Origin: Macrotrachela quadricornifera
Lineage: Eukaryota; Rotifera; Eurotatoria; Philodinida; Philodinidae
Direction: 5' to 3'
Assembly (NCBI GenBank): GCA_022393335.1
Contig: JAJEKB010021117.1
Coordinates: 369,029 to 433,028, forward strand
Length of the DNA stretch: 64,000 nt
Under the pieces are notes generated by a model that was given only the letters and a program-made list of their open reading frames with translations, made no database searches and was not told the origin of the DNA. A program made the translations under genes and the position numbers. Positions 38,142 to 49,093 of this stretch are shown here, in pieces (position 1 is the first letter of the stretch; each line of letters starts with the position of its first letter).

Positions 38142-41101
38142 ATGTCGTTTTTCATAACATTTCATAAACTAAAAGTTATTAGTACCTATAAATAATGACT
38201 CATTTCACATATAATTATCTCTCACTTTATATTGAGTTTTTTTTTCATTGACCGTTATATATTAATTATATTTTTAACAGTCTGTTATCGAATGTGGCAT
38301 AATAATTGCAACATTTAATAGTTTGTAGATATTTCATAATAAGAAGCTCTACGCAAACTGAAAGAAAAAATCTCTATTGATATGTTCTAATAGTGTCTTC
38401 TATACCCAAAATGAATAAGTCATATAATGCTGCAATGTTCCAATGTATTTACCACAGCAGAAATATTTGAAAGATTTTTTTTTGTTTTGAAATAAGAATT
38501 TGTTCATACAGACTTGGCAAAACTTTTAATAGCGCATCGCCTGAAAAAAAGAATGAAAGTATTATCATATTGTCAAACTGAGATATCTACAAAATGAAAA
38601 GGTCTTCCAAATATAGTACAAATTCACACTATTATATGACTTGTTCATACGGTTTTTTAGACTTCTCAACGGCGTATTCTTTAAGGACCCCTGGCACAAC
38701 AAAATAACAATTTTCATCAAAAATATCAATTTGAAGATTTATACATAGTTAGGTAGCCCATAATCTGTACTTTCGAATGCACTATAATTTATTGGTTTTA
38801 TAAGGAGTTTTACTGAGGCATCCTATATAAAATTTTTATTTTTGACAATTTCAGTTATTAAAGTTATTTGAGCTTCTCTTCAAGTTTAAGACAATAGAGA
38901 ATACAATCAGCATGTACCTGCTTCTCTCTAGGTCATCATGCATGAAATGTAAAAACTAGTTCTATTACTACCACTCTCTTAAGCAAAAAAACACGATAAC
39001 CAAAGTAAAAACTTGTTTTTTGTGTTTTTCTCACAAGTGTTTTTTTTATGTTTTATCTGTTAGTATTTCCAAGATTTCTCCATCATTTTGAATGCTAGAA
39101 AGATCAGTGCTACAACTTAACAAAGCCCGAATTGTTGTTTTCAATTTAGTGCTTCATGAAAAAATCGAGTTTTTTTCAAAAAACCGGCTTTGTTGGGTTG
39201 TAGTGATAAGTATTCTGTACATTTTGACACTATCCCCAGGTCCATATCGTTAAAATTATGAAAAAAAATCCTTGCAATACGAGTACCTATTTTTTGATCC
39301 TTTATATTAGGGTAATTTTCGCAAAACTCAATATTATGAGCTCAATTTTTTACTGAAGACTATCCAAGGTCAGATACATATTCAGTAAAAATTTCACTAA
39401 GATTGAGTGCTCTGGAAAAAATTAGATTTTTGACCTGGGAGGGGAGGGATCTTAAGAAAAAAATCAAGATTGTGTCATTTATCTTTAGTGAAATGTCTCT
39501 AAAATACTAAATGTTACAATCTTTGTGATGTATCCAGTATAATTTAGCAACTTTCAATACAAAATCTTTGAAAAATGAGACCATTTTTTCATCGTTAATG
39601 CTTTTGATCTTTTTTCTATTTTATATTCATGATAATTAAAAAAAAGTTATATCGGATCTCGCCATGATTACATTTTATATTATAAACTGTAATACAAGAT
39701 CGTGATTTGCATATCGTTAATTCGAGCTAATTCATTTTTGTACGATAGCAAAATATAGCCTCTTCAAATATATTATGCATAAGTAATCACACAAAATGAC
39801 AATCATCTCAACTCTTTGATGAACAAATCTTGAACAAGAAAAATTCTCTCTAATATTTGTTAGAAAATTGTTTCTTTCCTCATACTGCAAATGATGCCGG
39901 AAAAGATAGAATATTAGCACAATAAATTCATAATATTATAAAACTAAAAATATTAAGAAGACTCAATTGTCGAGTATTTTCATTGTAGTAATAATGATGT
40001 CATATTAACTTCAAAATAATCATGCAAAAAACAATCGAGAAAAGATCATTTTTATAGAAATTAATTATCGTTATTAGAAATAATAGTCAAAATATTATAT
40101 ATATATTTTTTTGATTAATTCACCAATCATAGATAAATATACTAATACTAAACTAATTAAACAGGTCATTCTATTCTTCTTTCTTCATTCTTAATAAAAG
40201 TGGCGATGCGAATTCTTGCAGAATATCATAATCATATTCTTTATAGAAAATTAATAGATCGGAATATCATAAAAATTAGAGATAAAAAATATTTGTCATT
40301 TTTTATCATAAGTTTCAGATATATTTTTTATTCTTTGTCTGCAATTAAAATTCATTATCTTAGATTAATGGGATGTCTAGTAAGTGTGTTCAACACGCTA
40401 TTCATTCGAAATAAGATATGAACTTTATGATCTTTTGGCTCGTATGGTAAATATTGCGTGATAGAGATTAGCCGAATAAAAAAATAAAGATTTAGAAATA
40501 ATATATATATATATGTTTTTATTCTATTATTTGAAAATATTTTCCTATTTTAAAAAAAAACTGAGTTTTAACAAAAAGATCTATTGATTTTTATAAAATA
40601 ATTAAATAAAATTTATTTTATAATTAACATTTAGTTCCTTTTATAGAGAATAATAGAGAAAAAAAGTAAACGAGAGAGATATATTATATAAAAGGAAACG
40701 CGTATCTTCCGTTTGAAGGGGGTGGATGAGTAGTATGTATGAAATCTTGTTAACTAGTTAATTGAAAATGAATATAAGAGAGAGAAAAAAAATAGATAGA
40801 TTGTTTTTATAGTGCGTGTGTGTTCAACCAAAAGAAAATATCATTCATAGAGAGCCTTCGAGCAACATCAGTCGACTGAACTAGAACAAAATCTTATGAC
40901 ATATAGATTCATCATCATTGAGAATACTCAATCTTTCTATCAAAGATCACAGCAGTAGTTCTTTTTTTTTACCTTTAATGTAGAAGGAAAAGAAAAAAAA
41001 AAAAAAAAAAAGAAAACACGAGATAGAGAACCAAGGTAATATTTTATATTTTATATAAGATCAATTCTTTAGTTTTTACTATATTTTTAAGAATAAAAAA
41101 T
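38142..41101. other. Gene-free region with one small inverted repeat
   Basis: About 3 kb without a supportable gene. At 39106-39209 arms of about 26 bp (GTGCTACAACTTAACAAAGC and the complement of GCTTTGTTGGGTTGTAGTG) flank a loop of about 50 bp, a possible small mobile element. 40940-41030 includes an A-rich run in the likely 5' flank of the neuropeptide gene. ORFs at 39732-39920 and 40200-40421 lack support. Confidence 0.45.
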
Positions 41102-41407
41102 ATGACTAAATCTTCTGGTCCACATTTATTCCTATTGGGTATTATTTCTATACTTTTACTATTATTTACTATTGTTAATTGTAATTATAATCATGATGAT
41201 CAAATGGAAAGAACATTATTTGAAAAACGATTAATAACTAAAACAACAATGGAACATTTATATGATTTATTACAGCAAGACAATCTAAATAACAATAATA
41301 ACGATGATGATAATATTGAAATTGTTATTCGAGATTCATCAAAACCATATCCTGATCGTCGATCGTCATTTCATGCTATGCGAGGAAAACGACGAGTTAT
41401 TTTATGA
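41102..41407 (+). CDS. Putative amidated neuropeptide precursor
   Basis: A single-exon frame of 101 residues has the layout of a neuropeptide prohormone. Residues about 9-27 form a strong signal peptide (hydrophobic core LLGIISILLLLFTIV, likely cut after NC). A dibasic site EKR lies at 41-43, followed by an acidic, Asn/Asp-run spacer. Near the C-terminus RR precedes SSFHAMR (88-94), which is followed by GKRR, the amidation and cleavage signal. The predicted product is SSFHAMR-amide. F-x-x-x-R-amide endings occur in tachykinin/natalisin-type peptides, but one short motif cannot prove kinship. AG at about 41087-41089 upstream of the ATG could be a splice acceptor. It lies 3 kb from two 7TM receptors, and any functional link is speculation. 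Confidence 0.7.
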   Translation: MTKSSGPHLFLLGIISILLLLFTIVNCNYNHDDQMERTLFEKRLITKTTMEHLYDLLQQDNLNNNNNDDDNIEIVIRDSSKPYPDRRSSFHAMRGKRRVIL

Positions 41408-41944
41408 TAGTTTAAAACACTATTATTTTATGTAAAAGAAGTTCCTTTTTATTGAAATAAACGAAAACAAAAAATATTCTTGCAATTAAAATTTTTCAAA
41501 ATATAATATTTAAAATAATTTTATTAAATAAATATCTAGTTCAAGGTCTATATTCATTAAAAATATTTACTTTTATTAATGCGTAGAATCTTAAATCCTC
41601 TTTAAGTTTTATTTATAATTATAGTATAAAATATACTTGAAAAATTTATAATTAATCTTCAAATACAATGCATGATAAATTGAGATATAATGAAAATAAA
41701 GTGGCCTATTAATATATAAATAGCAATAATGTCTATGATTTTATTCATAATATTTTAAAATCCATATTTATGATTTTTATACTATAAAAAAATGTATGTG
41801 AATAAAATATTTCTATTTTTGAAAAAAAAAATGTACTAAAAATCGAAAGATTATTTTTATTCTATGTTTTAAATTGAATCTAATCCTCAATTAATATAAA
41901 AAAAAAGAAGAAAATAACAGATTGTTTCATATAATTAGAAAAAA
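41408..41944. other. Gene-free AT-rich spacer
   Basis: Contains AATAAA-like signals just after the neuropeptide stop (about 41454) and no other supportable feature. AATTAG lies a few bases before the next start codon. Confidence 0.4.
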
Positions 41945-44199
41945 ATGTATTCAATATATATTGTTTATGTGCTACTATTTATTTCAATATTAAATAGATG
42001 TAGTTCAACACCATTAGATGATTATATTAATACACCTGATCCAACATTTAGTTGGAAACGAGTTCAAACATATCCAAAAGGAACTTATACAGTCTATATA
42101 TTAAATATGACATCACAAAAATGGATGGATGGTAAGAATTTATTTTTAAAAAACAAAGACGAAAGAAACTATATATATATATATATAGATTCATTTTCAT
42201 CAAATTCAATTTGGTGGCATCATTTAATTATATCAGTTCCAAAAATAATTCGACGTTCGAAAAATGCATTATTATATATTGATGGTGGAACAAATAATGA
42301 TCCGTAAATTTATTTAATAAAAGAAAAAAAAAGGTCGATTTATTTGATTATTTGATTATCTATTAGATTACCTAGTGATACATCAGTATCATCAATTGCC
42401 GTTAATATAAGCACTATTGTAGCAGTAATTCGACAAGTTCCAAATCAACCAATTCGTTTTTGGGTATATATTGATTAATAAATATTTATATTATTTTCTT
42501 TTTCTAAAGTCAGATTTTACGAATAGAAATCGTACTGAAGATGCAATTATCAGTTGGACTTGGAAAAAATATCTTGATATGAATGGTAGTGATCCAAATG
42601 TTCTTCTTCAATTACCAATGACAAAAGTATGAATTATAAGATTTTTCGATCTATATTTTTTTTTTGTTTTCGTAAATTCTAGGCAGTTGTAAGAGCAATG
42701 GATACTATACAACAATTTTTACAACAAGAGCATATTATTGTGCCTGAAAAATTCATATTAACTGGTGCATCAAAAGTGAGTCTCATTGAAAATACTTCAA
42801 TTATGATTTTTAATAATTTCTTTGTTTTTTTTTCAGCGTGGATGGGCAAGTAAGTTATATAGGATATTATTTTATTTTTTTTTTGACCTTTGTATTTACT
42901 CAAGCATGGTTAACAACAGCTGTAAATACAAATAGAGTTTCTGCTGCAATACCTGTTGTAATGGATTTACTTAATATTCGTTCAGTAAGTATGAGAGATT
43001 ATTATTGATTTCTTTTTTTATATTAATTTATTTTATAGAGTATGATGTCTCATTATCGAGTATGTATTGAAAATACATGAAAAAAAAATTGAATTAATAA
43101 TATATATATTGTTATCTAGTCACTTCGTGGATGGTCTTTTGCTTTACAAGATTATTATGAAAATAATATAACTCGTTATATGGATAGTCCAATGATTTTA
43201 CGAATAACTGCAATTACAGATCCTTATGGTATGCTATTATAGATATTTTATATTCGATTTAAAATATTATCTTGTAGCTTATTTTGATAGATATGCAAAT
43301 GTTAAAATATTTCAAGGTCAATCAACAGGTGATCAATTTTTTCTACTTGATGGTGAAGTGAGTATTTAGTTTAAAAACTATATGCAAATACTTTTTTTTA
43401 TCGATAGGATCATTTTTGGGATAAACTACAAATTGCTACCGGTGGTTCGTATTTAAGGCAAGAGAAAAACTATAACATATTTTATTAAAATATAAGAAAA
43501 AATTCATATTATAGACGAATTCCTAATACAGATCATAATATACAGGGTTTTACTGATAGTTTAATAAGTTTTTATATGAGTGTTTCAGATGTAAGTATAT
43601 ACATTTCTTTTTTGATTTGAATTTCAATTTATATATATGAATAGAGTATATCTTTACCATCATTAAAATGGACTCGAACGATAAATCAAACACATGGTAT
43701 AATTCGTGCTGTCATTGATTTTAGTAGTGGAAAGCCAAAACCAACATTGGTAGCAGCTTATCAAGCTCGTACTAGTGATAATTTAAGGTTAATTGAAATA
43801 ATAGCGAATAAAGAAGATATGTTAAATATAATAAAAATACTGTTTTTTTAGACGTGATTTTCGTGCCAATAGACTTGATCTAACTAATGGTAATATTATT
43901 AATAATCCAATCACTTGGACAAATATTGCTGTTCAATTTGAGGTTATTAGTTTTTTTTCAATAAGTTTATAAATGGTTTATTTGTTTCAATTCTATAGGG
44001 TGAAAGTGGTACATCTGCTACTTATTCAATTACTATTCCTATTCCACTAGATGGCTATTGGATTGGTTCTTTTATTCAAGCACAATTTTCTGGACGTGAA
44101 GGCACTACATTAACTTTAACGACAGAAACACTTATTCTACCAAATACTTATCCAGTAGATGAATGTTATGATCAAGGATGCCATGGTCAACTTGTTTAG
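41945..44199 (+). CDS. PhoPQ-activated pathogenicity-related/AprA-like secreted protein, copy 1
   Basis: Fifteen exons splice in phase to 490 residues: 41945-42131, 42189-42303, 42367-42463, 42510-42626, 42683-42775, 42837-42849, 42905-42984, 43039-43059, 43120-43228, 43278-43357, 43408-43457, 43515-43590, 43645-43787, 43852-43942, 43999-44199. The family (PhoPQ-related) includes bacterial proteins and the Dictyostelium secreted proliferation repressor AprA, and has an alpha/beta-hydrolase-like fold. A signal peptide (about 1-20) precedes PLDDYINTPDPTFSW. GASKRGW supplies a GxSxRG nucleophile-type Ser. Asp in GDQFF and His in PNTDHN could complete a triad. Exons 6 (13 bp) and 8 (21 bp) are microexons. 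Intron 11 appears to start GC (AAG/GCAAGA). Enzymatic activity is unproven in the family. Confidence 0.9.
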
Positions 44200-44613
44200 A
44201 TTTTTTTTTAAACTGAATAATTATTTAAATTAAATATTTTTTAATAATATATGGTGTAGAGAAATAACGAATGTGCTCAATTATTCTATGTCTTAAAAAT
44301 GAAAAAGATCAAAAGTAATATTCATCAGATAATCTTTCATGTGTAATAATGATTAATAAAATTATAAATAAAATTTTCGAGCACAATGTGCTAGAGACAA
44401 GATAAACTTTTGTTTCAATTTAACACTTCAAATAGTATTTATTTAAAATGCATCTCTATTTCTACATAAATGTATTCATATATAAAGTATACTTTAACGA
44501 AGGTAACAGTAAATCATATGAAACGATCACCATGTAGTCTTTTATACAAAGTAATTAATAATTGAATAAAAATTAGAATAATTATTAAGTTTGGTTTTTT
44601 TTTCATATTAAAA

Positions 44614-44875
44614 TTATGATTGATTACCATATGTTTGTAACCATTTGAGTTCTTCTCGGACTTTGATTTTTCCATGCCAAGGATTATTAGACAAATCATG
44701 ACCTTCTTGAGATGAGGGTGAAATTTTCTAGGTAGATAATGGAATATCCCTTCAATTATTTGCTGATCTTCTTCATTCATTTATTTGTAAACTTTTGTTC
44801 GAGATAAATCTCGTTGAATAAAAAGTTTATTTCCATTTGTAATAGATTGTGCTAATTGAGGTTGATTGCTACAGT
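44614..44875 (-). pseudogene. Truncated S9 peptidase pseudogene
   Basis: The minus strand reads NQPQLAQSITNGNKLF, then VYK, a TAA where the intact gene at 61.6-63.7 kb has Trp, then MNEEDQQIIEGIF and KF. It jumps directly to QEGHDLSNNPWHGKIKVREE and the C-terminal end YGNQS. About 205 residues of the intact protein, including the catalytic Ser and Asp, are deleted at the junction near 44725, and homology stops upstream at about 44875. It is therefore a duplicate of an S9 peptidase gene with an internal deletion, a 5' truncation and a nonsense change. It lies 0.4 kb downstream of, and convergent with, the first AprA-like gene. Confidence 0.88.
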
Positions 44876-45174
44876 AAATAACGAGAATAATAAAAAGTGC
44901 AAATAAAATTTTCGTCTTTACCGAACATTGATAACGATGATGGCACATAATTTCTACAAATAGCTTTCCCACTCATATGAATCGTAGTTAAATTTCGATG
45001 CTTGATCATCATCAGAATCATTAATAGACAACCACTTTTGGATAATACTAAGTAGCTTTTTGAACAAACGATTATTGAATGTTTCCTGTAACCTCTGCAG
45101 AAATTCAAGCGAATTTTAATGGCATCATATTGTTTTTCGATCTTCAATAGCCAATTCAGAAAATGGAAACCACC
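44876..45174. other. Spacer upstream of the S9 pseudogene
   Basis: No homology to the intact S9 gene is visible here. The minus-strand ORF at 44869-45219 is out of frame with the pseudogene and unsupported. Confidence 0.4.
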
Positions 45175-46200
45175 ATCTATATATATATAAAGTAGAATGT
45201 CTGTCTGTTCGCTATGCACTCAAAGACCGTACGAGCAAACGTGCTAAAACTTTCCAGAAATCTTCTATAGACCCAGGGAAAAGTCGACATACACTTTTTT
45301 TCGAAAAAAAAATTAATGTTATACTTGCTACAGGCTATCTATGTAACTGGCCAATAGAATTCCAGTATCTATATATATATAAAGAAGAATATTTGTCTGT
45401 TCACTATGCATTCAGTCCCTGTAAAAGCTATGATCATCAAACTTTCCACAATGCTTCTCTAGGTCCCAGAGAGGGTCGACGTGGGGTCAGAATGGTCACT
45501 TGGGTGTGGGTGAAATGTCACGCAGATAGTCCTGTAATAGTGAAAGTTATCAAACTTTTGAGGGTGCCTTTTTAAGTCTAGAGGTTGCTTTTAAGAGTAC
45601 TTTGACCAGTAATAAGAGTAGGGTGGGGTAGTGTGGATGAAATTTCACCCAAGTTATATGAGGATGAAATTTGCGTCAATTTTGCAGAAAATTAACGAAT
45701 TTGTTATGATTCTAGGATTGATAGTTTCGTATCAATAATTCTTTGGTCTATATGCGAAAATCGAAAGCTTCTAATAGGTTATAAGAGGAAAATGTATATG
45801 AGTGTTTCCTTGATTGACAACGATGGTGTATCCATTTGTTCTCTACGACTCACAAAAACAACGTATTTGTTGTTTTTCTTGGCTCACAACGATGAGGTAT
45901 CTATATATATAAAGAAAAAGATTTGTGTATTCGCTATACATTCAGTCTCTGTGATAGCTTGCGTCACAAAATTTTATACACTACTCTCTTAGCTGCCGAG
46001 GAAAGTCGACTTGGGATTGGAACCACCAAACGGGGTGCGTGGAAAGGGCTGGGTGAAATTTCATCTTGATCAATACAGATCAAGATCCTGATGAGTCTGT
46101 TCGCTATGTATTTTGGTCATCGTGAGAGATAGCATCACAGAACTATCCGCATCAGTTCCTTGAATGCTAAGGAAAGTCAGGAGAGTGATTGGAGGTGTGA
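45175..46200 (+). repeat. Four diverged copies of an element of about 110 bp
   Basis: Units start near 45176, 45368, 45897 and about 46090. The first three open with CTATATATATATAAAG; then come TTTGTCTGTTCGCTATGCAT and an AAACTTTCCA-like block, and the unit closes with a shared GTCGAC in three copies (GTCAGG in the fourth). Spacing is about 192, 530 and 193 bp, so this is a cluster and not a strict tandem array. GC is higher than in the flanks. AT-repeat starts followed by TGTCTGT runs recall the ends of some Helitron-type elements, but no helicase, hairpin plus CTRR end or other proof is visible. Confidence 0.65.
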
Positions 46201-46337
46201 AAGGGAGGCGTGTGTCAAACTTGATCCAAACCGTAAAAGACCGTGATCTTACTCACTTTCTAATCAAATAACGCAGTTCAATGCAAGTTTGAGAGTGAGA
46301 ATGTCACCTTGAATCCGATGAGAAGAGACCTGTTGAA
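46201..46337. other. Short spacer before the minisatellite
   Basis: No feature recognised. Confidence 0.3.
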
Positions 46338-46547
46338 GATGCCTGATGCACAGCGGGAAAAGCTCTGTGAAAGATACCCCACGAACGGTGGGAAAAGCTG
46401 TTTGAAGGATACCCCATGCACGGTGGGAAAAGCTCTGCGAAAGATAGCCCACGCACGGCGGGAAGAACTGTAGCAGCGGTTCCGGGTATGGTGAAAAAAG
46501 GTCTGTGGAAGAGATATCACGCACAGCAGAAAAATTCGGGTGGAAGA
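46338..46547. repeat. 35-bp minisatellite, six units
   Basis: Units such as GATACCCCACGAACGGTGGG AAAAGCTGTTTGAAG repeat every 35 bp, with the first four most alike and the last two more diverged. The array is clearly more GC-rich than its surroundings. ORFs on both strands (46264-46524, 46278-46520, 46416-46604) simply read through it and are not taken as genes. Confidence 0.85.
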
Positions 46548-46916
46548 TGTAAAAATTTAACCATATTCTCTTTTCATCGGGTACCTCCGCTAGTATTTTT
46601 ATAAAGCGACAATTTATTTAGTAAGTAAAAGTACTGAAATGCTAAGTTGTTTTTTGCAAAATTAAATTCGTATTTGCTCACAAAATAAATTGACTGATAA
46701 GAGAAAATATTGAACGCTGAATTAATTTATAGATTTTCGATAATAAAAATAATTGTGCAATTGAATAATTAATATCTGAATAAAATATTTCTTTACAAAG
46801 TTAATAAATCGAGATCAGAGCTATAAAAACAAAATCATTAGACAAAAATCACAGCTACTAAGTACTTTCTATTGAAGACTAAATATAAATATCTAAGATA
46901 GGATGAATTTTTTATA
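46548..46916. other. AT-rich spacer
   Basis: No supportable feature between the two minisatellites. Confidence 0.4.
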
Positions 46917-47280
46917 GTGGTATAGTGCATGTATTTTCTATTTTCGTTTTCATCTGTCAATATTGAAGTATTACTATGATAAAAATGTATTTCACTTGTA
47001 TTTTTTATCTTGATGTCATGCTTAAATGCATATACTTTTTATATGACGAATATATTTTCTCTTTCCATTTTGTTCTGTCAGTATTGATGTATTACTATGA
47101 TAAAAATGTATTTCACTTGTATTTTTCATCTTGATGTCATGCCTAAATGCATATATTTTTGATATGACGAGTGCATTTTCTCTTTCAATTTTGTTCTGTC
47201 AGTATTGATGTATTACTATGATAAAAATGTATTTGACTTGTATTTTTCCTTTTGATGTCATGCTTGTATATATATATATT
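46917..47280. repeat. 121-bp tandem repeat, three units
   Basis: Anchor words GTCA(A/G)TATTGA recur at 46956, 47077 and 47198, exactly 121 bp apart. Each is followed by GTATTACTATGATAAAAATG, ACTTGTATTTTT and GATGTCATGC. The first copy is the most diverged. No coding content. Confidence 0.88.
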
Positions 47281-47536
47281 TCCTTCAAGGATGCTTCAAC
47301 ACAATAATTTTTGTTTCGTACCTCTTATTTCTGTTATACTTAATCTATTAGCTTTCTAAGATTTTTTTCGCGCTTCGCATTTTCTAGTAACTTCTCATTC
47401 TCATCCACATTATTTTTGTACTTAGGGTAGTGGCAGAGATGCCTTTCTTTCTATGAATAAATACAGCGCCTCTTGATTTATTTTTCCGTGCTATTTGATC
47501 AATATTTAACTGATATCATAATAGTAAAATTTGAGT
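47281..47536. other. Spacer
   Basis: No feature recognised in about 250 bp. Confidence 0.35.
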
Positions 47537-47722
47537 ATTGTCACATATTCAAGATTTTGTGGATGCAGCCACATCTTCTACGAGCGATGCAGTCATTCGC
47601 CAGTGGAAATGTAAGGTCTCCTTTAGAAATGCGTATCCCTACACTCACACTGGCATCTCTCCTAACAGATGTGGCATCTCCTACAGATGTGGTTGCATCT
47701 CCAAAATCTTGGATATGTGACA
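47537..47722. mobile_element. 186-bp MITE-like element with terminal inverted repeats of about 40 bp
   Basis: The ends TGTCACATATTCAAGATTTT (47537) and AAAATCTTGGATATGTGACA (ending 47722) are near-perfect reverse complements, and the match continues inward through GGATGCAGCCACATCT / AGATGTGGTTGCATC. Because of the palindrome both strands show a similar ORF starting MSHIQDF, which is an artefact. No obvious target-site duplication. Transposon superfamily unknown. Confidence 0.82.
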
Positions 47723-47763
47723 CTCCTATTTCTTTTCATGTTTTCTTTATTTTTATCTTCTAA

Positions 47764-48166
47764 TTTCTTTCATTACTTTCTCATCTCGTATAATAACTAG
47801 CCGTTCATATATACTACATTCACCTAATTCTCCAGATTTATCACGATGTGGCTTTAGATTATTCGAGAAAATCAAAGAAAATTTTACCGATCAAAGTGAG
47901 TCAGAATCATTATATGACGCTGTGACCAATTTTATATATTCTTTGAATAAAGAAGAATATAGAAAAACCTTTGAGAAATGGATTTAATGAAAGCAATTGT
48001 ATATAGAAAATCAATGTAATTATTTTGAATATTTGATGAAAGGAACACATGTGAAACTTGTTTGCGTATTTCTTTTTGGTTTCACCACGATTACTTTTTC
48101 TCCATTGTAAAATATATGAACGGCTAGTTATTATTAGAAGAGATGAGAAGATGATGAAAGAAAGTG
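47764..48166 (+). mobile_element. Internally deleted mariner-like element
   Basis: Inverted ends of about 45-50 bp (left 47764-47812 with ATAACTAGCCGTTCATATA; right the complement at about 48112-48166) bracket a piece of transposase. From about 47830 one plus frame reads PNSPDLSRCGFRLFEKIKEN, then DQSESESLYDAVTNFI and NKEEYRKTFEKWI, then two stops before IENQCNYFEYL. This is the C-terminus of a mariner transposase; NSPDL carries the third catalytic Asp of the DD34D triad. Everything N-terminal to it is missing, so this is a non-autonomous deletion derivative. Confidence 0.82.
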
Positions 48167-48369
48167 AAAGAAAAAACAAAGAGAGAATACATATCGATGA
48201 TAGTATACACTGTTACTATCAGCTGGGGTTGGGCAAAAAAGTTCTTATGGAAATTTTATTAGTATGATACCAGTTGAATGTCGCTCAAGTAGCATAGAAA
48301 GATAGAGCAAGAGATTCTCTATCTTAATATAAAAAAGAAAAAAAATTTCAGCTTTCTATAAGTAAAAAG

Positions 48370-48897
48370 ATGCCTCCGTCACTACGTTTGAATAATTCTA
48401 AATTTTTTCTTTATGCTAGACTAACATTTGCACCACACACTATGCCCCGTCCAGTTTTTCAAGACTCCAACGAAGAACTTTACGGCATAGCAACATTTGA
48501 TACTGGTAGATCTGTCGTATTGTCCAAGCGATATGGATGGTCTTCTCACAACTGTTCATGCAATCAAACAAAGACAGGCCTCGTTTTATATCCATCTAAC
48601 AAAGAATATAAAAATATTGTTCTTCTGCTCTGCCAAGCGTGTTACGACTATCAATCAAACATTGGAAAAACACAACATCAGCAACTGCACAATTGGTACT
48701 ATAGGTTATATGGAGAATCGAAAGATTTCATGGTGATTTCTGGATTTTCTCAAGAACTCGACGGAACTCTGAAGTTTAATAGTAGTACATATAACCTACG
48801 AGGCCCTTACACCAGCAGACAACGTGAACTGGAATCATTTGAACAAAATATTATAGAAACCGTCGTCAAAGGAAAATGTGAAAACTATTGTATTTGA
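48370..48897 (+). CDS. Orphan ORF, 175 residues, function unknown
   Basis: The frame starts at MPPSLRLNNS and is more coding-like in composition than its AT-rich surroundings. Internal features are MPRPVFQDSNEELYGIATFD, a Cys pair in NCSCNQTKTG, CQACYDYQ and FNSSTYNLRGPYTSRQRELE. I recognise no domain, signal peptide or membrane segment. A second ORF (48878-49093) overlaps its end in another frame. It begins MKTIVFDERL and contains an amphipathic Leu/Ile helix (LVELINRILKILNSLIEHL). The two may be one protein broken by a frameshift near 48880 or two exons without a clear intron. Lying in a transposon-rich stretch, it could also be part of a mobile element. Confidence 0.45.
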   Translation: MPPSLRLNNSKFFLYARLTFAPHTMPRPVFQDSNEELYGIATFDTGRSVVLSKRYGWSSHNCSCNQTKTGLVLYPSNKEYKNIVLLLCQACYDYQSNIGKTQHQQLHNWYYRLYGESKDFMVISGFSQELDGTLKFNSSTYNLRGPYTSRQRELESFEQNIIETVVKGKCENYCI

Positions 48898-49093
48898 TGA
48901 ACGTTTACTATTTTGCTTTAAACTCGTTGAATTAATAAACAGGATTCTAAAGATTTTGAATTCACTTATAGAACATTTAAATCATTTTAAGAGTGAAAAC
49001 GAGCATATCATGGTTGATAAGTGCCTAGGCTACCAGCCAAAAGTATCCTTCTTGAATCTCAATCACAATACGAACTGTAGATATAAAAACTAG
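48878..49093 (+). CDS. Small orphan ORF, 71 residues, possibly the tail of the preceding ORF
   Basis: It overlaps the end of the 48370 ORF by 20 bp in a different frame. The predicted peptide is one amphipathic helix of about 30 residues followed by a polar tail ending NTNCRYKN. No independent start context or domain. It could be the frameshifted C-terminus of the upstream ORF or chance. Confidence 0.25.
   Translation: MKTIVFDERLLFCFKLVELINRILKILNSLIEHLNHFKSENEHIMVDKCLGYQPKVSFLNLNHNTNCRYKN

Noticed and set aside
46264..46604. Overlapping ORFs on both strands across the 35-bp minisatellite
   Set aside because: Open frames result from the GC-rich repeat; no start, splice or domain support.
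47538..47763. Similar ORFs on both strands beginning MSHIQDF
   Set aside because: The element is palindromic, so both strands give the same peptide; it is a MITE, not a gene.
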